Part shown: positions 44,027-56,985 of the stretch, in pieces
How the letters are laid out: every line of letters starts with the position of its first letter
Position numbering within the stretch: position 1 is the stretch's first letter
Assembly: GCA_032718565.1 (NCBI GenBank)
Contig: JAVGVS010000024.1
Coordinates: forward strand, 2,550,452 to 2,614,451
Source: Distichodus sexfasciatus
Lineage: Eukaryota > Chordata > Actinopteri > Characiformes > Distichodontidae
Direction: 5' to 3'
DNA length: 64,000 nucleotides
The notes under the pieces: generated by a model
What the model was told of the DNA's origin: nothing
The model's database searches: none
The model's input: the letters and a program-made list of their open reading frames with translations, nothing else
Made by a program: the position numbers and the translations under genes

Positions 44027-44255
44027 AGGCAGTCGGTGGCGTAGCGTAGTCGCAGGTTCGAATCCAGGGCCAGGGTAAAGTTACCACTGAAGTACTCATG
44101 AGCAGGGTAGCGTCCCCAAGCACTGCTCCCTGGGCGCTTGTTAGCTGCCCACTGCTCCTTCATGGATGGGTCAAACGCAGAGGTCACATTTCATTGTGGT
44201 GTGGTGTGTGGTGGTGTGTTCACAATGACAAATAATCACTCACTTTCAAGATGAT
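44027..44255 (+). repeat. tRNA-derived SINE
   Basis: TGGCGTAGCGTAGTCGCAGG, B box GGTTCGAATCC, GTAAAGTTACCACTGAAG, CCCCAAGCACTGCTCCCTGG, TGGATGGGTCAAACGCAGAG and the tail CACAATGACAAATAATCACT. This is the most complete copy here. About 0.5 kb beyond the magt1 polyadenylation signal. Confidence 0.85.
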
Positions 44256-44727
44256 GCTCACACAGGTGAGAATTCAGAATCCATAACGTTCATAACTGAG
44301 TTATTAGTTGTTAATATAAAATCTTATTTAAGTTACACTTACATGTTACACCTGTAATAACAAGGCCTCTGTTAGCTCACCTTTTCACGTAAACTTGCAA
44401 ATTTTTGGGGTGTGACCTGCGTGGCAGGATAGGGAGAATTTTTCTTACTTCATTTTACACTATACTTTCTGGAATGAGCCTTGCAATGGTAAAACCTTCA
44501 CATTCGTCCACATATTTTAACTTGTCACCTTTGCACACTGCAGCCGTCCAGAAAATGTAACAGGCCGAGGTAGCGCTTGGGCCGACAATCCCTCTGCCCT
44601 GCATTGTGTTGCCTTTTCCGTTCATTTACATGCCGGAACAGGTGCTGCGAGGTTATTTGCCGCTGCCTTTCCAAACGCCCTCGCCGGGACGTCAGCAGGC
44701 CAATCAGGCTAGACGCTGCCTTTAATA

Positions 44728-44747
44728 CCATATAAGGCAATATAAGG
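44728..44747 (+). promoter_or_regulatory. Tandem CArG (SRF-type) motif
   Basis: CCATATAAGG is a perfect CC(A/T)6GG box, directly abutted by CAATATAAGG, which has one mismatch. It sits in a locally GC-richer 400-bp block about 1.2 kb past the magt1 polyadenylation signal. Binding is not shown; it may equally be a chance match or a TATA-like element. Confidence 0.35.
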
Positions 44748-45651
44748 CCGAGCTCCCAGCAGCAAGCGGCGGGTGTTTCCCCCTGCAGAAGGCCTGCATT
44801 GTTCCTCGCAGGGCCGCTTGCCCTCAAGGGACGCGCCGCTCTCCGGATGCCAGCCTCCCCGCTAAATTTAGGCCCCAGTTGCATCCTAAAATATGGCAGT
44901 TTCGTCAAAAGGGAGGAACTCGTCCTGCAGCTCGACATCCAGTTACGTCACGTTGCCGGGGTCAGGCGCAACTAAATGTTTGCGTTTGGGTTTTGGGTTT
45001 TATTGTATCAGGACAAAATGACGTGGGCCGACGGGACGGAATGGGAAACGAATTTCGAAGCCTCCGGGTTTCGTGCGAGAACCTTCCGGCTAGCCTCAAG
45101 CCATAAAAGGACACAATTGCAGTTGTTATTTGTGTTCAGGTGTTCTACCTGTTGGGAGAGGTCATTGTAAGCGCCTCCTCCTGTGTTGCAAATTTCCTCC
45201 TCGAACCATTGAAACTTGGAAGGAAAGCCCTATTTATGGCATTGTTCTCAGCTGTCTGCTTTCCTGCATGACATAATCGCTCGCGCTCCTTAGGTAGGAC
45301 CAAAATGTCCTTGTTAGTGCTTGTGTTTTTGGGGGAGAACGGAAAAGAACCGCTGATTGGGCCTTTGGCAAAATGACAATCTGATGAAGACAGCTTTTTA
45401 TAACTGTATTAAACATTTATTCACTCTTCGTTGTTTTTAAGCTGCCAATTACTTAGACTCTTATGGGCACTTAACACATTTGCCATCAGGGTCATAAATA
45501 ATTATTAAAAGTCTAACCATTAGCTTACACTTCATTCAACTTGACTAAACAATGGAACTACGTGGGAGTCGGAATGAATTTTGGAGTTCAATCTCCATCC
45601 CACGTTTGTGAAAGACGTAACAAGGAGCCTTTATACCTAACTGACGTCAGC

Positions 45652-45835
45652 TGTCATTGTGAACACACCACAGCACGGCACACGGTGCACCACAACCAAA
45701 CGTAACCCCTGCATTCAACCCATCCGTGAAGGAACAGTGGGCAGCTAACAAGGGCAGCGGCCGGAAAAGCAGTGCTTGGGGACGGTACCTTGCTCACGAG
45801 TGCTGGATTCAAACCTGCGACGTCATGCCCCCAAA
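45652..45835 (-). repeat. tRNA-derived SINE, minus orientation
   Basis: Plus strand shows the reverse complement of the SINE: TCATTGTGAACACACCACAG, ACCCATCCGTGAAGGAACAG, GCTTGGGGACGGTACCTTGC, GGATTCAAACCTGCGAC. Confidence 0.78.
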
Positions 45836-46295
45836 ATTTTACGTTGACACGCTTGAGGCCTTTTCCCAAACCTCCTCCTCGCTCTCAGGTACGGGTGCTG
45901 AAGGACGTCACAAGGAGCCTTTGTGCCTTTCACTTTTAAGCCGATTTAAGTGTTGCCAAGTGACGTCACTCCTTCTGCCTGGCAGGGCAGACTGGCACAC
46001 TCGAGGCCTCCTCCCCAACTCCCGCCTCACTCTCAGGCACTTAGTATAGGAGGGTGGAGACACGCAAGGCCCCGAGTATAAGATGCAGAGGATAAAAATA
46101 AAACAAGGTCCATTTACTTTGGATTAAAAACAGCCTCACACCCACTTCTTCGATCAGCTGCAGCGATTTTTTCCGTCTGCGAGTCGTTTGCCTGGCGGCT
46201 TTGGCACTTTTGAGTTCGGACTGATATCGGTGTAATGTTTTCTAGTATTTTCAAGAGGTTTCTCAAGCCATTAAATGGCAAGAGATCTAACACAT

Positions 46296-46937
46296 TGGGG
46301 TGTAAATCTCTTCATGACACGATATTATAACATGTCTTTATCATAAAGTCTGCTACAATACGATTTTAACTCAATTCAGGATCTAGTGGTCAGTTTTTTA
46401 AAGTCTCGGTCTTGTCATGGACTCGAGATTTTATTTGGAGACCAGCCGAGACCACAACTCTGAGAATATTACTATTAAAACTCTGAGACAGACACAGGCA
46501 TTTTGTGTTTATTAATTTGTGTTTTAATAACTCAGAATCCCTTTAACTTACAGAAACCACACACATACCGTCAGAATCACAAGACTTTCAACTTACCACA
46601 CATTATATTCGTTCCTCTGCATGTGAAATTATTTCCGTGCACAAAAACTGAAATAACTGTGTAAAAAAGCAACTCTGAAAATGCCACTCTAATATGCACA
46701 AAAGTGTAGTTCTCCTGCAGAAAGGCCGAAAGCAGCTCATTTCCTTGGCCAAAATGAATCCAAAACTTAAGCATTTCTTCAATTTCGATTGATCAGAATT
46801 TTTTTTCCATTTTATAATGTTAGAGAGTCATCAATAATATATATATAATTAGTGTCAATGTTCGTTTTGGATCACTGCTGTGGGCTCGTTGATCAGTGAA
46901 TCAATGTATCAGTGGATGATGTATTGTTACACCGATA
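46296..46937. mobile_element. AGGTGTAAATC element, copy 2 (degenerate)
   Basis: Left end TGGGGTGTAAATCTCTTCAT and right end TGATGTATTGTTACACCG are inverted-repeat-like. The interior GTGGGCTCGTTGATCAGTGA is shared with the copy near 57,300. Boundaries approximate. Confidence 0.45.
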
Positions 46938-49030
46938 ATAAGCAGCAGCGATTAAGTAGTACTGAAAAAGACAGACCGCCTGAAGACACACTCCTAATTC
47001 CCATTCAAAGCTATTTATCACATCTAGTTCACTCTGAAAGACTGAAAGCTGCTTCCTGCAAGATTACCGCCCCAACTGAGCATGTTGGTGTTAAAGTGAA
47101 GTCGCTTATCAAGTTTAACTTGCTATGTGGAAGGACAACATTTCAGTTCACGCCTGATTCTCATCAGATATTTTTAAAGCGAAGGAATAACACGAGATGG
47201 ATTTTGTTGCTTTCTTTTTATTCCGAATGGAACTTGCAACATAAGAAATGTGCTGAATGTGTTGTCTGGGTGTGGTGAAAGAGACTGATGTCTGGGTTTA
47301 TCACATGCTCTTCCAGGAACAGGATCGATCGCTGAAGCATGGAAATGCCAGACATAGCTGCACCCTCATCTTTCCATGAATAAATTGCAAAGCTCAAAAG
47401 TTATATTTTGAATCTTTTTGGATTCTGTTATGTTAACCCTTCCCCAAAAAGGGTAAATAAGCAGCAAAAGCAACTGTCAGGTACTTTTGGAACATTATAT
47501 AAACGTATTTGTTTATGCAAAAAGAAGAGAAGCTTCTTCCTTTTGGACTTCTATCATGGTAATGCAATGTTGAGGAAAAAATACCTGGACATAGACTGAG
47601 GCGTTTTTGTCTTCTATGGCATAAGCAAAAAAATGTTGCAGCTTCCCTTGAGGCTATGTAAGCAACATGCCCATGCAAACAGAAAGCAATCAGAAAGCCA
47701 GAGGAATTTCCCACCTTTCACAGGAATCCTTTATTATCATAAGCAACGAAGCAAGCCTGGGCAAGGAGCAAAGTGATTAGCAGACGATTATGCTGTAATA
47801 AAATCCCTTGCATACACACTATAGACAGTATCTCTTGGCCTTAATGAAGGTTGGAGATAAAAAAATTTTGGCTTATCTCCACCTAACAAGAGGTGTGTTG
47901 TATTAAACAGCGATCATAGCTGTGAGTCAGGTCATTAATACACTTATTACATTGATGGATTACAAGTCGGACCTTTCCAGTTAAGACGTTTACAACAATA
48001 TAATTCAGTCTCGGCGATGGAATGAATATCAGAAGTGTTCCAGTATAATATGAAAGACGTTATTGCTTGCTCCGAGGCTTTAATAGGTCAGCTTTGAAAC
48101 CACATTTTATGTTTATTATCAGAGGCACTTCGAGAAATTATTCAGATATTTTACAGCATGCAGATAAGACATATTCTTTATACTCCCCTGTAATGCAAAT
48201 GTCACCTGAAGCCTAAGAACAGGATGAGACGGAAATGATTTGAAACAGGGTGAGCTGGCAGACTTCTAAAGCCATTTATTTGACTTTCCTCCAGCTGGAT
48301 GGCCTGTTTATAGTTTTACAAGTTTTTATGTCATCTGAGGGCAATGTTAATTTAAGTATTTACGTATGACTAGAATAGTAGAGAAGCACAAGTTATAAAG
48401 GCAAATTTGTGTCCTGCAGGCCTGTTTTAAACCTTTACTTAACTAGGGTAAATAATTGAAATAGTTAAGGCCTAACAGTGAGTCCTGGAGCAAAAGTAGT
48501 CAGGTCGTCTAAATCTATAAACATTAGCCAAAGAAGCTGCAAAGTGGGAGCACCCCCTTGTAAATCTTTTATACAACTTCTATAACTTGAGAGTAAGCTT
48601 TTAAAGCCTGCTAATGAAATGATTTGCGGAATCTTATCGTTTCCAATCATGCAAGCCCGTTATTTTTATTAACAACAGGAATCATTTTCTGTTTAAAGGG
48701 AACTGTGCCAAAATCCATGCTGCTTTTGTATTAATCGTGTGAAAACATACACAGATAAACTCATAATGCATGCTACAATGGGGAATGTAATTCAAGTTGA
48801 TGAGAACACACACACTGATACAAAACTGTATTTTGAATGCTTTTTAATAGGCACAGCAGGTGTCACGCAAGAGGCCTTGTTCTATTGTTTGTGTCACTCA
48901 GCATCTGTCACTTTTTATCACCTATTTGGTAGGAGATGCCTGCAGCTGGTAAAACATAATAAGTGCTGGAAAGATGAAGGGCGTGCTGGGAAATTGGTGT
49001 GTGTGTATGTCTGTTAATCTAAGATAATCT

Positions 49031-49090
<60 letters not shown>
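49031..49090. repeat. (TAGA)n microsatellite
   Basis: Fifteen uninterrupted 4-bp units. Confidence 0.97.
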
Positions 49091-50560
49091 CGTGGATAGT
49101 TCATTCGAATTATTTCTATTCAATAACAACAGTATCATTAGTATTTAATGCATTAAATAGGAACATCCATGTTCATGTAGCAACATTTACACTGGTCTAG
49201 GATCAGCTTCTTAATGCCGTGTCCTAATGACTGGGATCATGTGTGTGGGGGATTCGGGAGTTGGCATGAATGCTTCACAGCAAAATACTGGGTGTTGAGT
49301 CAGTGTCGTTATGTGTAGTTGCAGTTGGTTTAGCGCTGAGGATTTTGCTGTGGGCATCAACTCTCTGACCCTGAGGGTTTTGACACGCAGATTTTTATTA
49401 GATTTTAGTGTTTTGGTGTTTCAGAAACGGCTGATCTCTTGGAATTGTCATGCACGTCATCCTTCAGAGTCTGCACAGATGTGTTTCTGTAGTGTACCAT
49501 GTTGCACGTTCATGTTGTAAAGTCAAGGAGTGGGAGTGTTGTGGTTGGTAACGCCACGCTAATGAGAGAGGTCAGAGGGGAATAGCAGACTGGTTAGAGG
49601 AAGACTTTAGTAGCACAAATAACTACTCTTTACACTTGGTGGAAAGGAGAACAGCACGCATGAAGGCCCAAGATGCCAGCTCTGGGGTGGATGGGCTAAA
49701 ACACATAGTGACTGTGACAACATAGTTTGAATCTGTCTACCGAACATGCCTTGTGTCAACTGTTTAGGCTGCTGCTGGTGTAAAATGCAAGGAATTACTT
49801 CTAACCTCATTTAAATGTCACCTTGTGTCTAAATATGTTCCTTTATAAGTATGGTACGGTGTAATCATGTCAGCATGGACAAGAAATTACATGTTTCCAC
49901 CAGTGAATCAATGACACCAAGATTTTAGGCTGCACTGAGGTTGAAAGTTCTATGCAACAGTAGAATGTTGTGCTTAATAGAAATGCACAAAAAAGGAAAG
50001 CACAACAATGTATGTATCTAAGAATCTTTTTCCACTCCATTCTCTAAATAGAGACTGATGTCATTTATGTACCAGACTGTTGGGACCACCCATACTTTAA
50101 TTAAGGGGCCCCAGTTCTGATGCAATTCCTGGTAATAAAGGACTCGTGAGAATGAACCAGAAGCACGGCAGTTCTTTTTAAACCACAAATGCTGCGAATG
50201 AGCAAAAAATAGCCTACAAGAACAGGGTGGACGGAAAGACTACTGACTGGATCCTACTAGTGTGATCCTACTCTAGCACACATGCTAAAACAATGTTCAT
50301 TGATCGGATGAAAAGTAAAAGAAAACTTCACAAGCACATAAAATTATACTTTTTGTTAAGGCCTGGGATTTCCACCCTTTCATACATGGGATCTCTGGGG
50401 TGACCAACTATCCTTATATATAGTGTACAGTATATATATTGGACATATGTTATCTTACTTATTTCCAGAAGATAGATAAAGCTCTTAGAAACCATAATGC
50501 TAAACAAACTCAAACTGAACCCCAGTAAATTCTGGAATTTCTGGAGAACACTTTTACATA

Positions 50561-51110
50561 CACTACCAGTCAAAAGTTTGGACACACCTTCCCATTCAAT
50601 GTTTTTTCTTTGTTTTCATTACTATTTACATTGTAGATTCTCACTAAAGGCATCAAAACTATGAATGAACTGCGTAAGGGCTATTTGACCCAGAAGGAGA
50701 GTGATGGAGAGCTGCGCCACATGGCCTGACCTCCACAGTCACCTGACCAAACCCAATCGAGAGTTTGGGATGAGATGGACTGCAGAGTGAAGGCAAAAGG
50801 GCCAACAAGTGCTCAGCATCTGTGGGAACTCCTTCAAGACTGTTGAAAACCATTTCAGGTGACTACCTCATGAAGCTCATCGAGAGAATGCCAAGAGTGT
50901 GCAAAGCAGTGATCAAAGCAAGGGGTGGTTATTTTCAAGAATCTAAGATATAAAACATGTTCTGGGTTATTTCACACTTTTTGTTTACTACATAATTCCA
51001 TATGTGTTCATTCATAGTGCCTTCAGTGAGAATCTACAATGAAAATAGTCATGATAATAAAGAATAAAACATTGCATGGGAAGGTGTGTCCAAACTTTTG
51101 ACTGGTAGTG
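50561..51110. mobile_element. Internally deleted Tc1-like element with TA target
   Basis: Both terminal repeats are intact: CACTACCAGTCAAAAGTTTG and CAAACTTTTGACTGGTAGTG, with TA on each side. The interior retains the last part of a transposase gene (AGAGTTTGGGATGAGATGGA, CCAAGAGTGTGCAAAGCAGT) and lacks the rest, so it could move only with an enzyme supplied in trans. Confidence 0.9.
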
Positions 51111-51959
51111 TACAGTAGAAGAAGCAAACTCTGTTCTGGATCTATACAGTGATATGCAATGCAAAAACTATTCAATAAGGTAAACGTTCCATAAGGTAAT
51201 AATAGGTTTTAATAAAAGGTTTTGGGGATCAATGCAGCTGGCTGTTTTTGCAGTAACGTATTGCATGCAATCTTGCAAAATATTTTCCTGCGTCTGTTTG
51301 TGAAGTGGAAGGGCTGTTTTGGCAAATCTTGATTAGAGATTTAGGGACAGCCCACATCCCACACCTTGATAGTTATTTCTTCCAGTCTTGGGAAATAAAC
51401 CCTTAATTACAAGTCAGCAGAACACTATGGTCAGAAAAGTATGTGGTTGGTGCATATTAACGGAATGACTAAGAGCAGAAAGCTATATTTAGATAAACAG
51501 CTGGTTATAAGTATATCTATCAAAGTGAAAGAGCATGAATATAGAGTAAACAGACACACAATGCAGTAAAAAAAATGCTGTTAATATTGACAAGATCAGC
51601 CACACACCCCTACAGTGATCTGCTCGATTATTATTTTGGAAGTTCATCTTCAAACGTTGGGCTAAATTTATGTCAGATGTAATATCTTCTTTAACAGCAT
51701 ATAAAAGGTGGGTGGAGGACAGGTTAGATATTGATGTAAGGCTGATTTCAGTCATAGTGAAAGCACGTTTTAGGTGCGTTTTTTCCCCCCAATATATTTA
51801 TTAATTTTAAAGATTTTGTTTTTTTTCCATAGGGGTATAACAAATCTAGTTCGTAATATACAGGTAATTTTACATTAGAACTTTTAACCTTTCCCACCCC
51901 AGCGTTTTTAGGTGTTGTGACGTTCCAAAATTTATACAAATAAACGGCGTTCAGGTTCT

Positions 51960-52212
51960 CTGCTAGAGGAGGCATTTATCCGCTGGGTCAATTGACTTCT
52001 CGGCCTCTATGTAGGGAACAAGGCGGAGCTTAAAGTCGTCGGATGCGTATGAATGCGAAGTGGCTCACTATTTGACGCGTGGTGCACTACGTAGGGCGCG
52101 AGAAGCCGTTATTCCCAAGCTGAGGCGGCGCGCCGTTAGGGAGTGAGGAGAGGGTTGAGACGCGTCAGGGAGCGGGGACGCCTGTAGGGTTACGAGCTGT
52201 GGGACTCACCAA
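51960..52212 (+). promoter_or_regulatory. CpG-rich segment ending in a splice donor, possible first non-coding exon of pls3
   Basis: An abrupt CpG-rich block (many CG dinucleotides, GGCGCGCC) in AT-rich surroundings ends CTCACCAA then GTAAGT, a full-consensus donor at 52213. No ORF of note crosses it. The next plus-strand coding exon is pls3 at 61,576, so this may be its promoter and 5'UTR exon. That is inference only. Part of the block (CACTACGTAGGG, CTATGTAGGG) resembles a fish dispersed repeat. Confidence 0.4.
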
Positions 52213-55047
52213 GTAAGTTCGCCGTCTGACTACATTCACGTAAAACGACGCGTTTAATCCGCGTTGTTGCTTTTGTAGTGATTTCATCTGTAGTTTCTCG
52301 GTGTGCCGTGTTGATTTATGATTTAAATACGATCAGTGTTGCTAACTTAGTTGCTAGCAACATCTCCGCGGTGCCACACTTTAAATCTCCGCCCGCCCGC
52401 TGGCTAACGCTAACTAGCACGGACACCTCGGAAGTTCGGGGAATTTTTAAAAAACAATATTTATTTTAAATGTTATTCTAAATTTGTTTTTAGAGGCCTT
52501 CAGTAATTATGTGACAGTCCTACTTCAATACGTGGTATCCCAATCCCCAATTAAATTGTTATTAAACTTAAAACAGTAGTTTTATTGCAAAAGCTGTGAA
52601 ACGTTCAGCAAATATAATAATAAATATGACTCACTAATAAATTAAAGCGAGTTGTGCAATGGTGCGAGAGCCTTGTTTCTTTCTTCTTTTTAACTAGCAA
52701 ATATAAAAAATATGCAAATATAAAAATATGATTCACTATTATATTAAAGCGAGTCGTGCAACGGTGCCATAAGCTTTCTACTTTTTAACTATTTTCTATT
52801 CATCATCATTAAGTAGAGGAATAGATAGATATGTATTCATATTTACTACATATTTCACATCCAGTTTGTTAAATTACACATTATTGCATGCTGTTAGCTT
52901 CTGGAAATGTTATCAGTTAATTAGACATTTGTCATTTTAATGAGAGTGCAGATATGTTTTCTGTGAGGTAATGAAGAAGTATTTTATTACAGAATGAGTG
53001 CAGCGTAAATTATCGATGGAAAATTAAATAAGAGTGTCATGTGGAAATGCATGTGATGAGTCCAGATAAAACCCATACTGTGTTGTACATATTATTGTCA
53101 ATAGTAGAGTTTGTCTGCTGTGCAGTGCCCGTGTTGTCTACATGTTTTGTCTACAGCATTGCCGCAGTTCCATGTTGTAGTCACTCAGTCCCGAGTCTTA
53201 AAAGTATGACCTAATGGCATCCACCTTCCACAAAGAAGTGTTTGGGTCATTGCTGGAATTCTTTGGCCGCGGTCCTAAAGACCTACTTCCTTTCTGCTCG
53301 GGTTGAAACGTGGAATTGTGCGCGCCATCCCACCGGGTTGTAGCCCCTTTTGCTGAGAAGAAACAGGCCTCTGGTTTTCTAGTTGCTCGACGTTTTTAGA
53401 CACGGTCTCTGAAAGCAGGACTGTTCTCAAATTCCTCGGCCAGATTGGAATGTCTGGTTTTGACTTTTCATAGCTGTGGCAGTGTGACGAACAGATTCTT
53501 TTAAAAAGCAACTTTACCAATGATCCCAGCTGTCGGGCAACCCCTGGCATGGCTTATTAGTTTTGTATGGCCTATGAAAATCAAAAGACAAAATCTTAGC
53601 ATATGTTTGACGTTGGGAGATCTCAGGATGCTTTTCGAGTCCAGCCATGTCGCCTCTGCAGGACTTTACCGTGACTTGTAGGTTTGGAGGTGGCTGAAAA
53701 TTGCTGTGGACGCATCCCTGTGTTAAACGGCGTTGAGGTTTGGCCTTGGAGCTGCTGGCTCGAGCATAACGTCATGTACACCAGCGTTTTGGTTTTACAG
53801 ACCGCTGTCTTTTTGCTCTTGAGGTATCCATCTCGTATCTTTACCAGTCCCTTCGTCCTTGAAGCACGTCCAAAATCTTGTCTCATTGTTTTTGTAGAAC
53901 GCCATGCAGTTTTGTTGTTTGGCCACCCGAATGAAAAGAGAGTAACCATTATGGCATGGGGGAGTTGTGTCGTGATGATCTTTGGAAAATAAGTTGCCAT
54001 TCAGTAGATGTTTATGCAAGATTTGCTGAGCTTTTGCTGATAATGGCCATGAGACTTTCAGTGAGGCCTTAGTGTGTTGACAAGATCCTGAGTCATTATA
54101 AGGAGAGCATCCTTATTACAGCTCCAAACTGTCTGCAAAGACGGACCTTGGTGAAGACTTGTTATTTGATACTAGTTGTTAAAGTTTTTCTTGGTTTTGT
54201 ATAACGGTTCCACAGACGTGCTTGCAAGCAAGTGGTTCTAGTGGCATCGCTGTTATGTCTGAGGGTGTGTGTGGGTGTTTGCACAAACTTTGCCCTTTGT
54301 ATTCCTCGTGGTTAGACAGTTAAATCTTATTTTCCGCGACGGGCGTTTTCGATGTAGCCGAGCCCAACCCCGCGCCGGTCAAAACTGGGAAGTCGCGAAG
54401 AACCTCGCCGGCTCAGTCTCCTCAGATCCAAATGTGCCACATTTTCCCCTCATAAAAGCCGCTGGTTTCATCTGTAGCTGTTATTCATATGGGCTGCCCT
54501 GAGTCATCATCAACAACAGCAAGGTTTCTATACAACTAGGACACGATGATACTCCTTTGATACACCCAGAACGTCCACTGAGTGTTTTCAGGGCTGGCTT
54601 CTAGTCTTCGTCACGGCCCTCAGGGAGCCCGACCTTCTTTTAAGACGCGCGTTGTAGAGCCGTGAGCTGCTTCTCGGACTGCTGAACAAGCTTGACCTGA
54701 CTGGCTCGTCCACCCCAGGCTACGGGAGCTCCTGTTTCCCCTCTAGAAGAGGCTGAAAAGTGATTACCTCTTCAGACCTGAAATCCACACTTACTACGTG
54801 TTTGTGCAGCTGGTTTGAAAATATAGAGTGTAGACGCATAAAAAAATTTGCTGATTTTTTTCCCCTACCAAGTCACACAGTTACAGCTCAAAACCCTGTG
54901 AAAAATCAGTAACACTAGAAATTTAGGGACTTTTTTTGGGAGACTTTGCTGTTTTCCCGAAATGAATTCTTGAAAAGTTTTTAATCTGTTAGTGTTATTT
55001 ACAGTTGTTTATTTGGGTTCTTGTCCATCATAACGCGCTGTGCATAT

Positions 55048-55450
55048 CAGACCCTCCAGGATTTGGCGTGGTTGCGATCGCATCTCTTAACACAAATTCA
55101 GCCAATCCCCGCGAATTAATTACTATCATGCAATTTTGACTAATTACTGCAACTTTTCTGCAACTTTTGACCAATCATTGTTGTTTCCCGCAAAGCGTTG
55201 AGCCATACGTCGGCGAGCTCACTTCCTTGTTACGTTTAGAAGACGCAGGAAACGCGTGTGATAAAAACGCCTCACATTTACCTTCAAAAATAACTAAATG
55301 ATTAATGGTTAATAAAAATAATATTAGTTTTGATCCCTTCATTTTAATAAATTGTTAAAGAATCGTTATAAAGGGAGACAAAATCGCAAATTTGTCCGCA
55401 ACTTTGACTTGCTCCCGCAACTTTACTGCAACAAATCACAATTAAAAAAA
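55048..55450. mobile_element. CCCTCCAGG element, copy D
   Basis: Starts CAGACCCTCCAGGATTTGG and shares the interior AACTTTTGACCAATCATTGT and AAAGCGTTGAGCCATACG with copies A-C. The right end is degenerate. Confidence 0.6.
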
Positions 55451-56985
55451 AGAAGCTGCTGCAAAATCAGACATTTTAATAACTCATTAGTTCATGACAT
55501 ATTCATGTCCACTTTGTTACCCACCCACTTGGATTTCTGTGTCTCTTCAAAGCTGCCCTTTTTACTGAACCACATCTACCCTGCCGCACTCACTTTATTT
55601 ATTAAGAGTTTATTTACAAGAATCTTCAGCGTGCGTTTGCTGGTTTATGTTATCCATATGATCTACGATATGCTAACGGAGGCGCAAGACGAAACAAGTC
55701 TACGTTCCGTCGACAAACGCACCAGCGGTTTAAACATTCCGCAACAAATGGAGGCTCTCAAGTCCAGGAGGGATAAGGTCTACGTGTCGGTACGTCTCTG
55801 TGGATTGTCAATTTTCGCCATTTTTCTCCAATACAAAATAATTTATGACTGTTTTTGAAAACTCTCAATCTTCCTGGCTCCATGGGGCGTGACGTTTCAG
55901 TCTTTTTGTGGAATGCTGGATTGTTGCCATGTCGACCGAGCAACAGCTGACCCCAATTAGTTTTTTTTTTTTTTTTTTTGCCTTCTCGTGCCGGTTCCAA
56001 TCTTGTACTCACTCACTTCAGAAGTTGGCTTTTTGAAGCATGCCGAAATGAATCCAAAGCCGTGTTCATGCTTTGAACCGCAACCCAAAAAAATATCAGA
56101 CATACCGATGAGGACGCACCTGATGGTATTCCAAATGTTCTTTTTATGCCATTCCGCAACACTAGGGGGCGGAAAGCAGTTCGTAGGCTGTATTGCCTTG
56201 TACGTGCTAAGATCGTGGCTGTAACTCAAAACACTAAATCTGAAAATGTGAATATTGACTCCGTAATCACTGAGGTCACAGCAAGGCAAACGAATGAAGC
56301 AGAAAAGGTGTGTGCAATAAAAATCGAATAACAATTTGTGATTGCTCAGCGCAAAACGATCATTAGTGACGGATGACAAATCGATCACTGTAACGCTATT
56401 AAAGTGAAAAGATGTTGATTTGGTCGATTTTATTTGAGGTGCGAAACAACCGTCGAGCGTTCCGATTATTCTAGCCGGCGGTGTTTTCTTACTCGGTAGG
56501 AATCCTTATGTTTCACATTTTCACTTAGCTCTTTTGATATCGTATGACATCGTGACAAGTAAAGAAACAACAAACATCTGCCGTTAAAATACAGAATCGT
56601 TTACGAGCTGGGGGGGTGTGAAAGTCAGCAGCTGGTCTGTTATTTCCGTTATTTGCTGTAAAGTGAAGTTTACTTGGCGTCACTCTCACTGCTGTTGCCT
56701 GCAGCAATTCCGAAGACGAAGCACAAATCAGAATTGCGCTCTTCGCCGTTCCCGGAATTTGCCGCTCCCTAATGTTTTGCAACAAACTTCTCCACGCCAG
56801 TGCTAGGACTTTTAATGTCTTGGTTCCTGATTTGCAAGACCGGGCTTGCCGAACAGGTGATCTCCCGTCTCGTGTTGCAACCTGAACTCCAGGAATGTCC
56901 GAGGATCGCGCTTCCACACTCCTCCCCACTTTGTGTTTGACGTGAGTCCGAGTGGACGAGCTTCACCTGTGCACCAGCAAGTAGT

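Larger units (their letters stand above)
43521..51959. other. Intergenic region downstream of magt1
   Basis: No recognisable coding exon on either strand. It holds two SINEs, the CArG pair, a degenerate hAT-like element (46,296), the TAGA microsatellite and a Tc1 element. 47,000-49,000 and 49,100-50,500 show nothing I recognise. Confidence 0.55.

Noticed and set aside
44525..44938. 137-residue minus-strand open frame in the GC-richer block
   Set aside because: Low-complexity composition with no family resemblance or splice support; kept only as a possible regulatory block.
43521..51959. cox7b or another gene often next to MAGT1 in tetrapods
   Set aside because: I looked for its short conserved exons on both strands and found none.
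53623..54019. Overlapping open frames on both strands around 53.6-54.0 kb, one with a faint Tc1-like phrase
   Set aside because: The residues IMAWGSC loosely recall a Tc1 transposase, but flanking residues do not fit and no terminal repeats are present.
55352..55858. 168-residue open frame ending in a GTACGT donor-like site
   Set aside because: Its first part is the CCCTCCAGG repeat. The later part (LNIPQQMEALKSRRDKVYVS) looks protein-like but matches nothing I recognise and lacks a start or partner exon.
56525..56929. 134-residue minus-strand open frame
   Set aside because: No conserved motif, and no exon-like boundaries in phase with neighbours.
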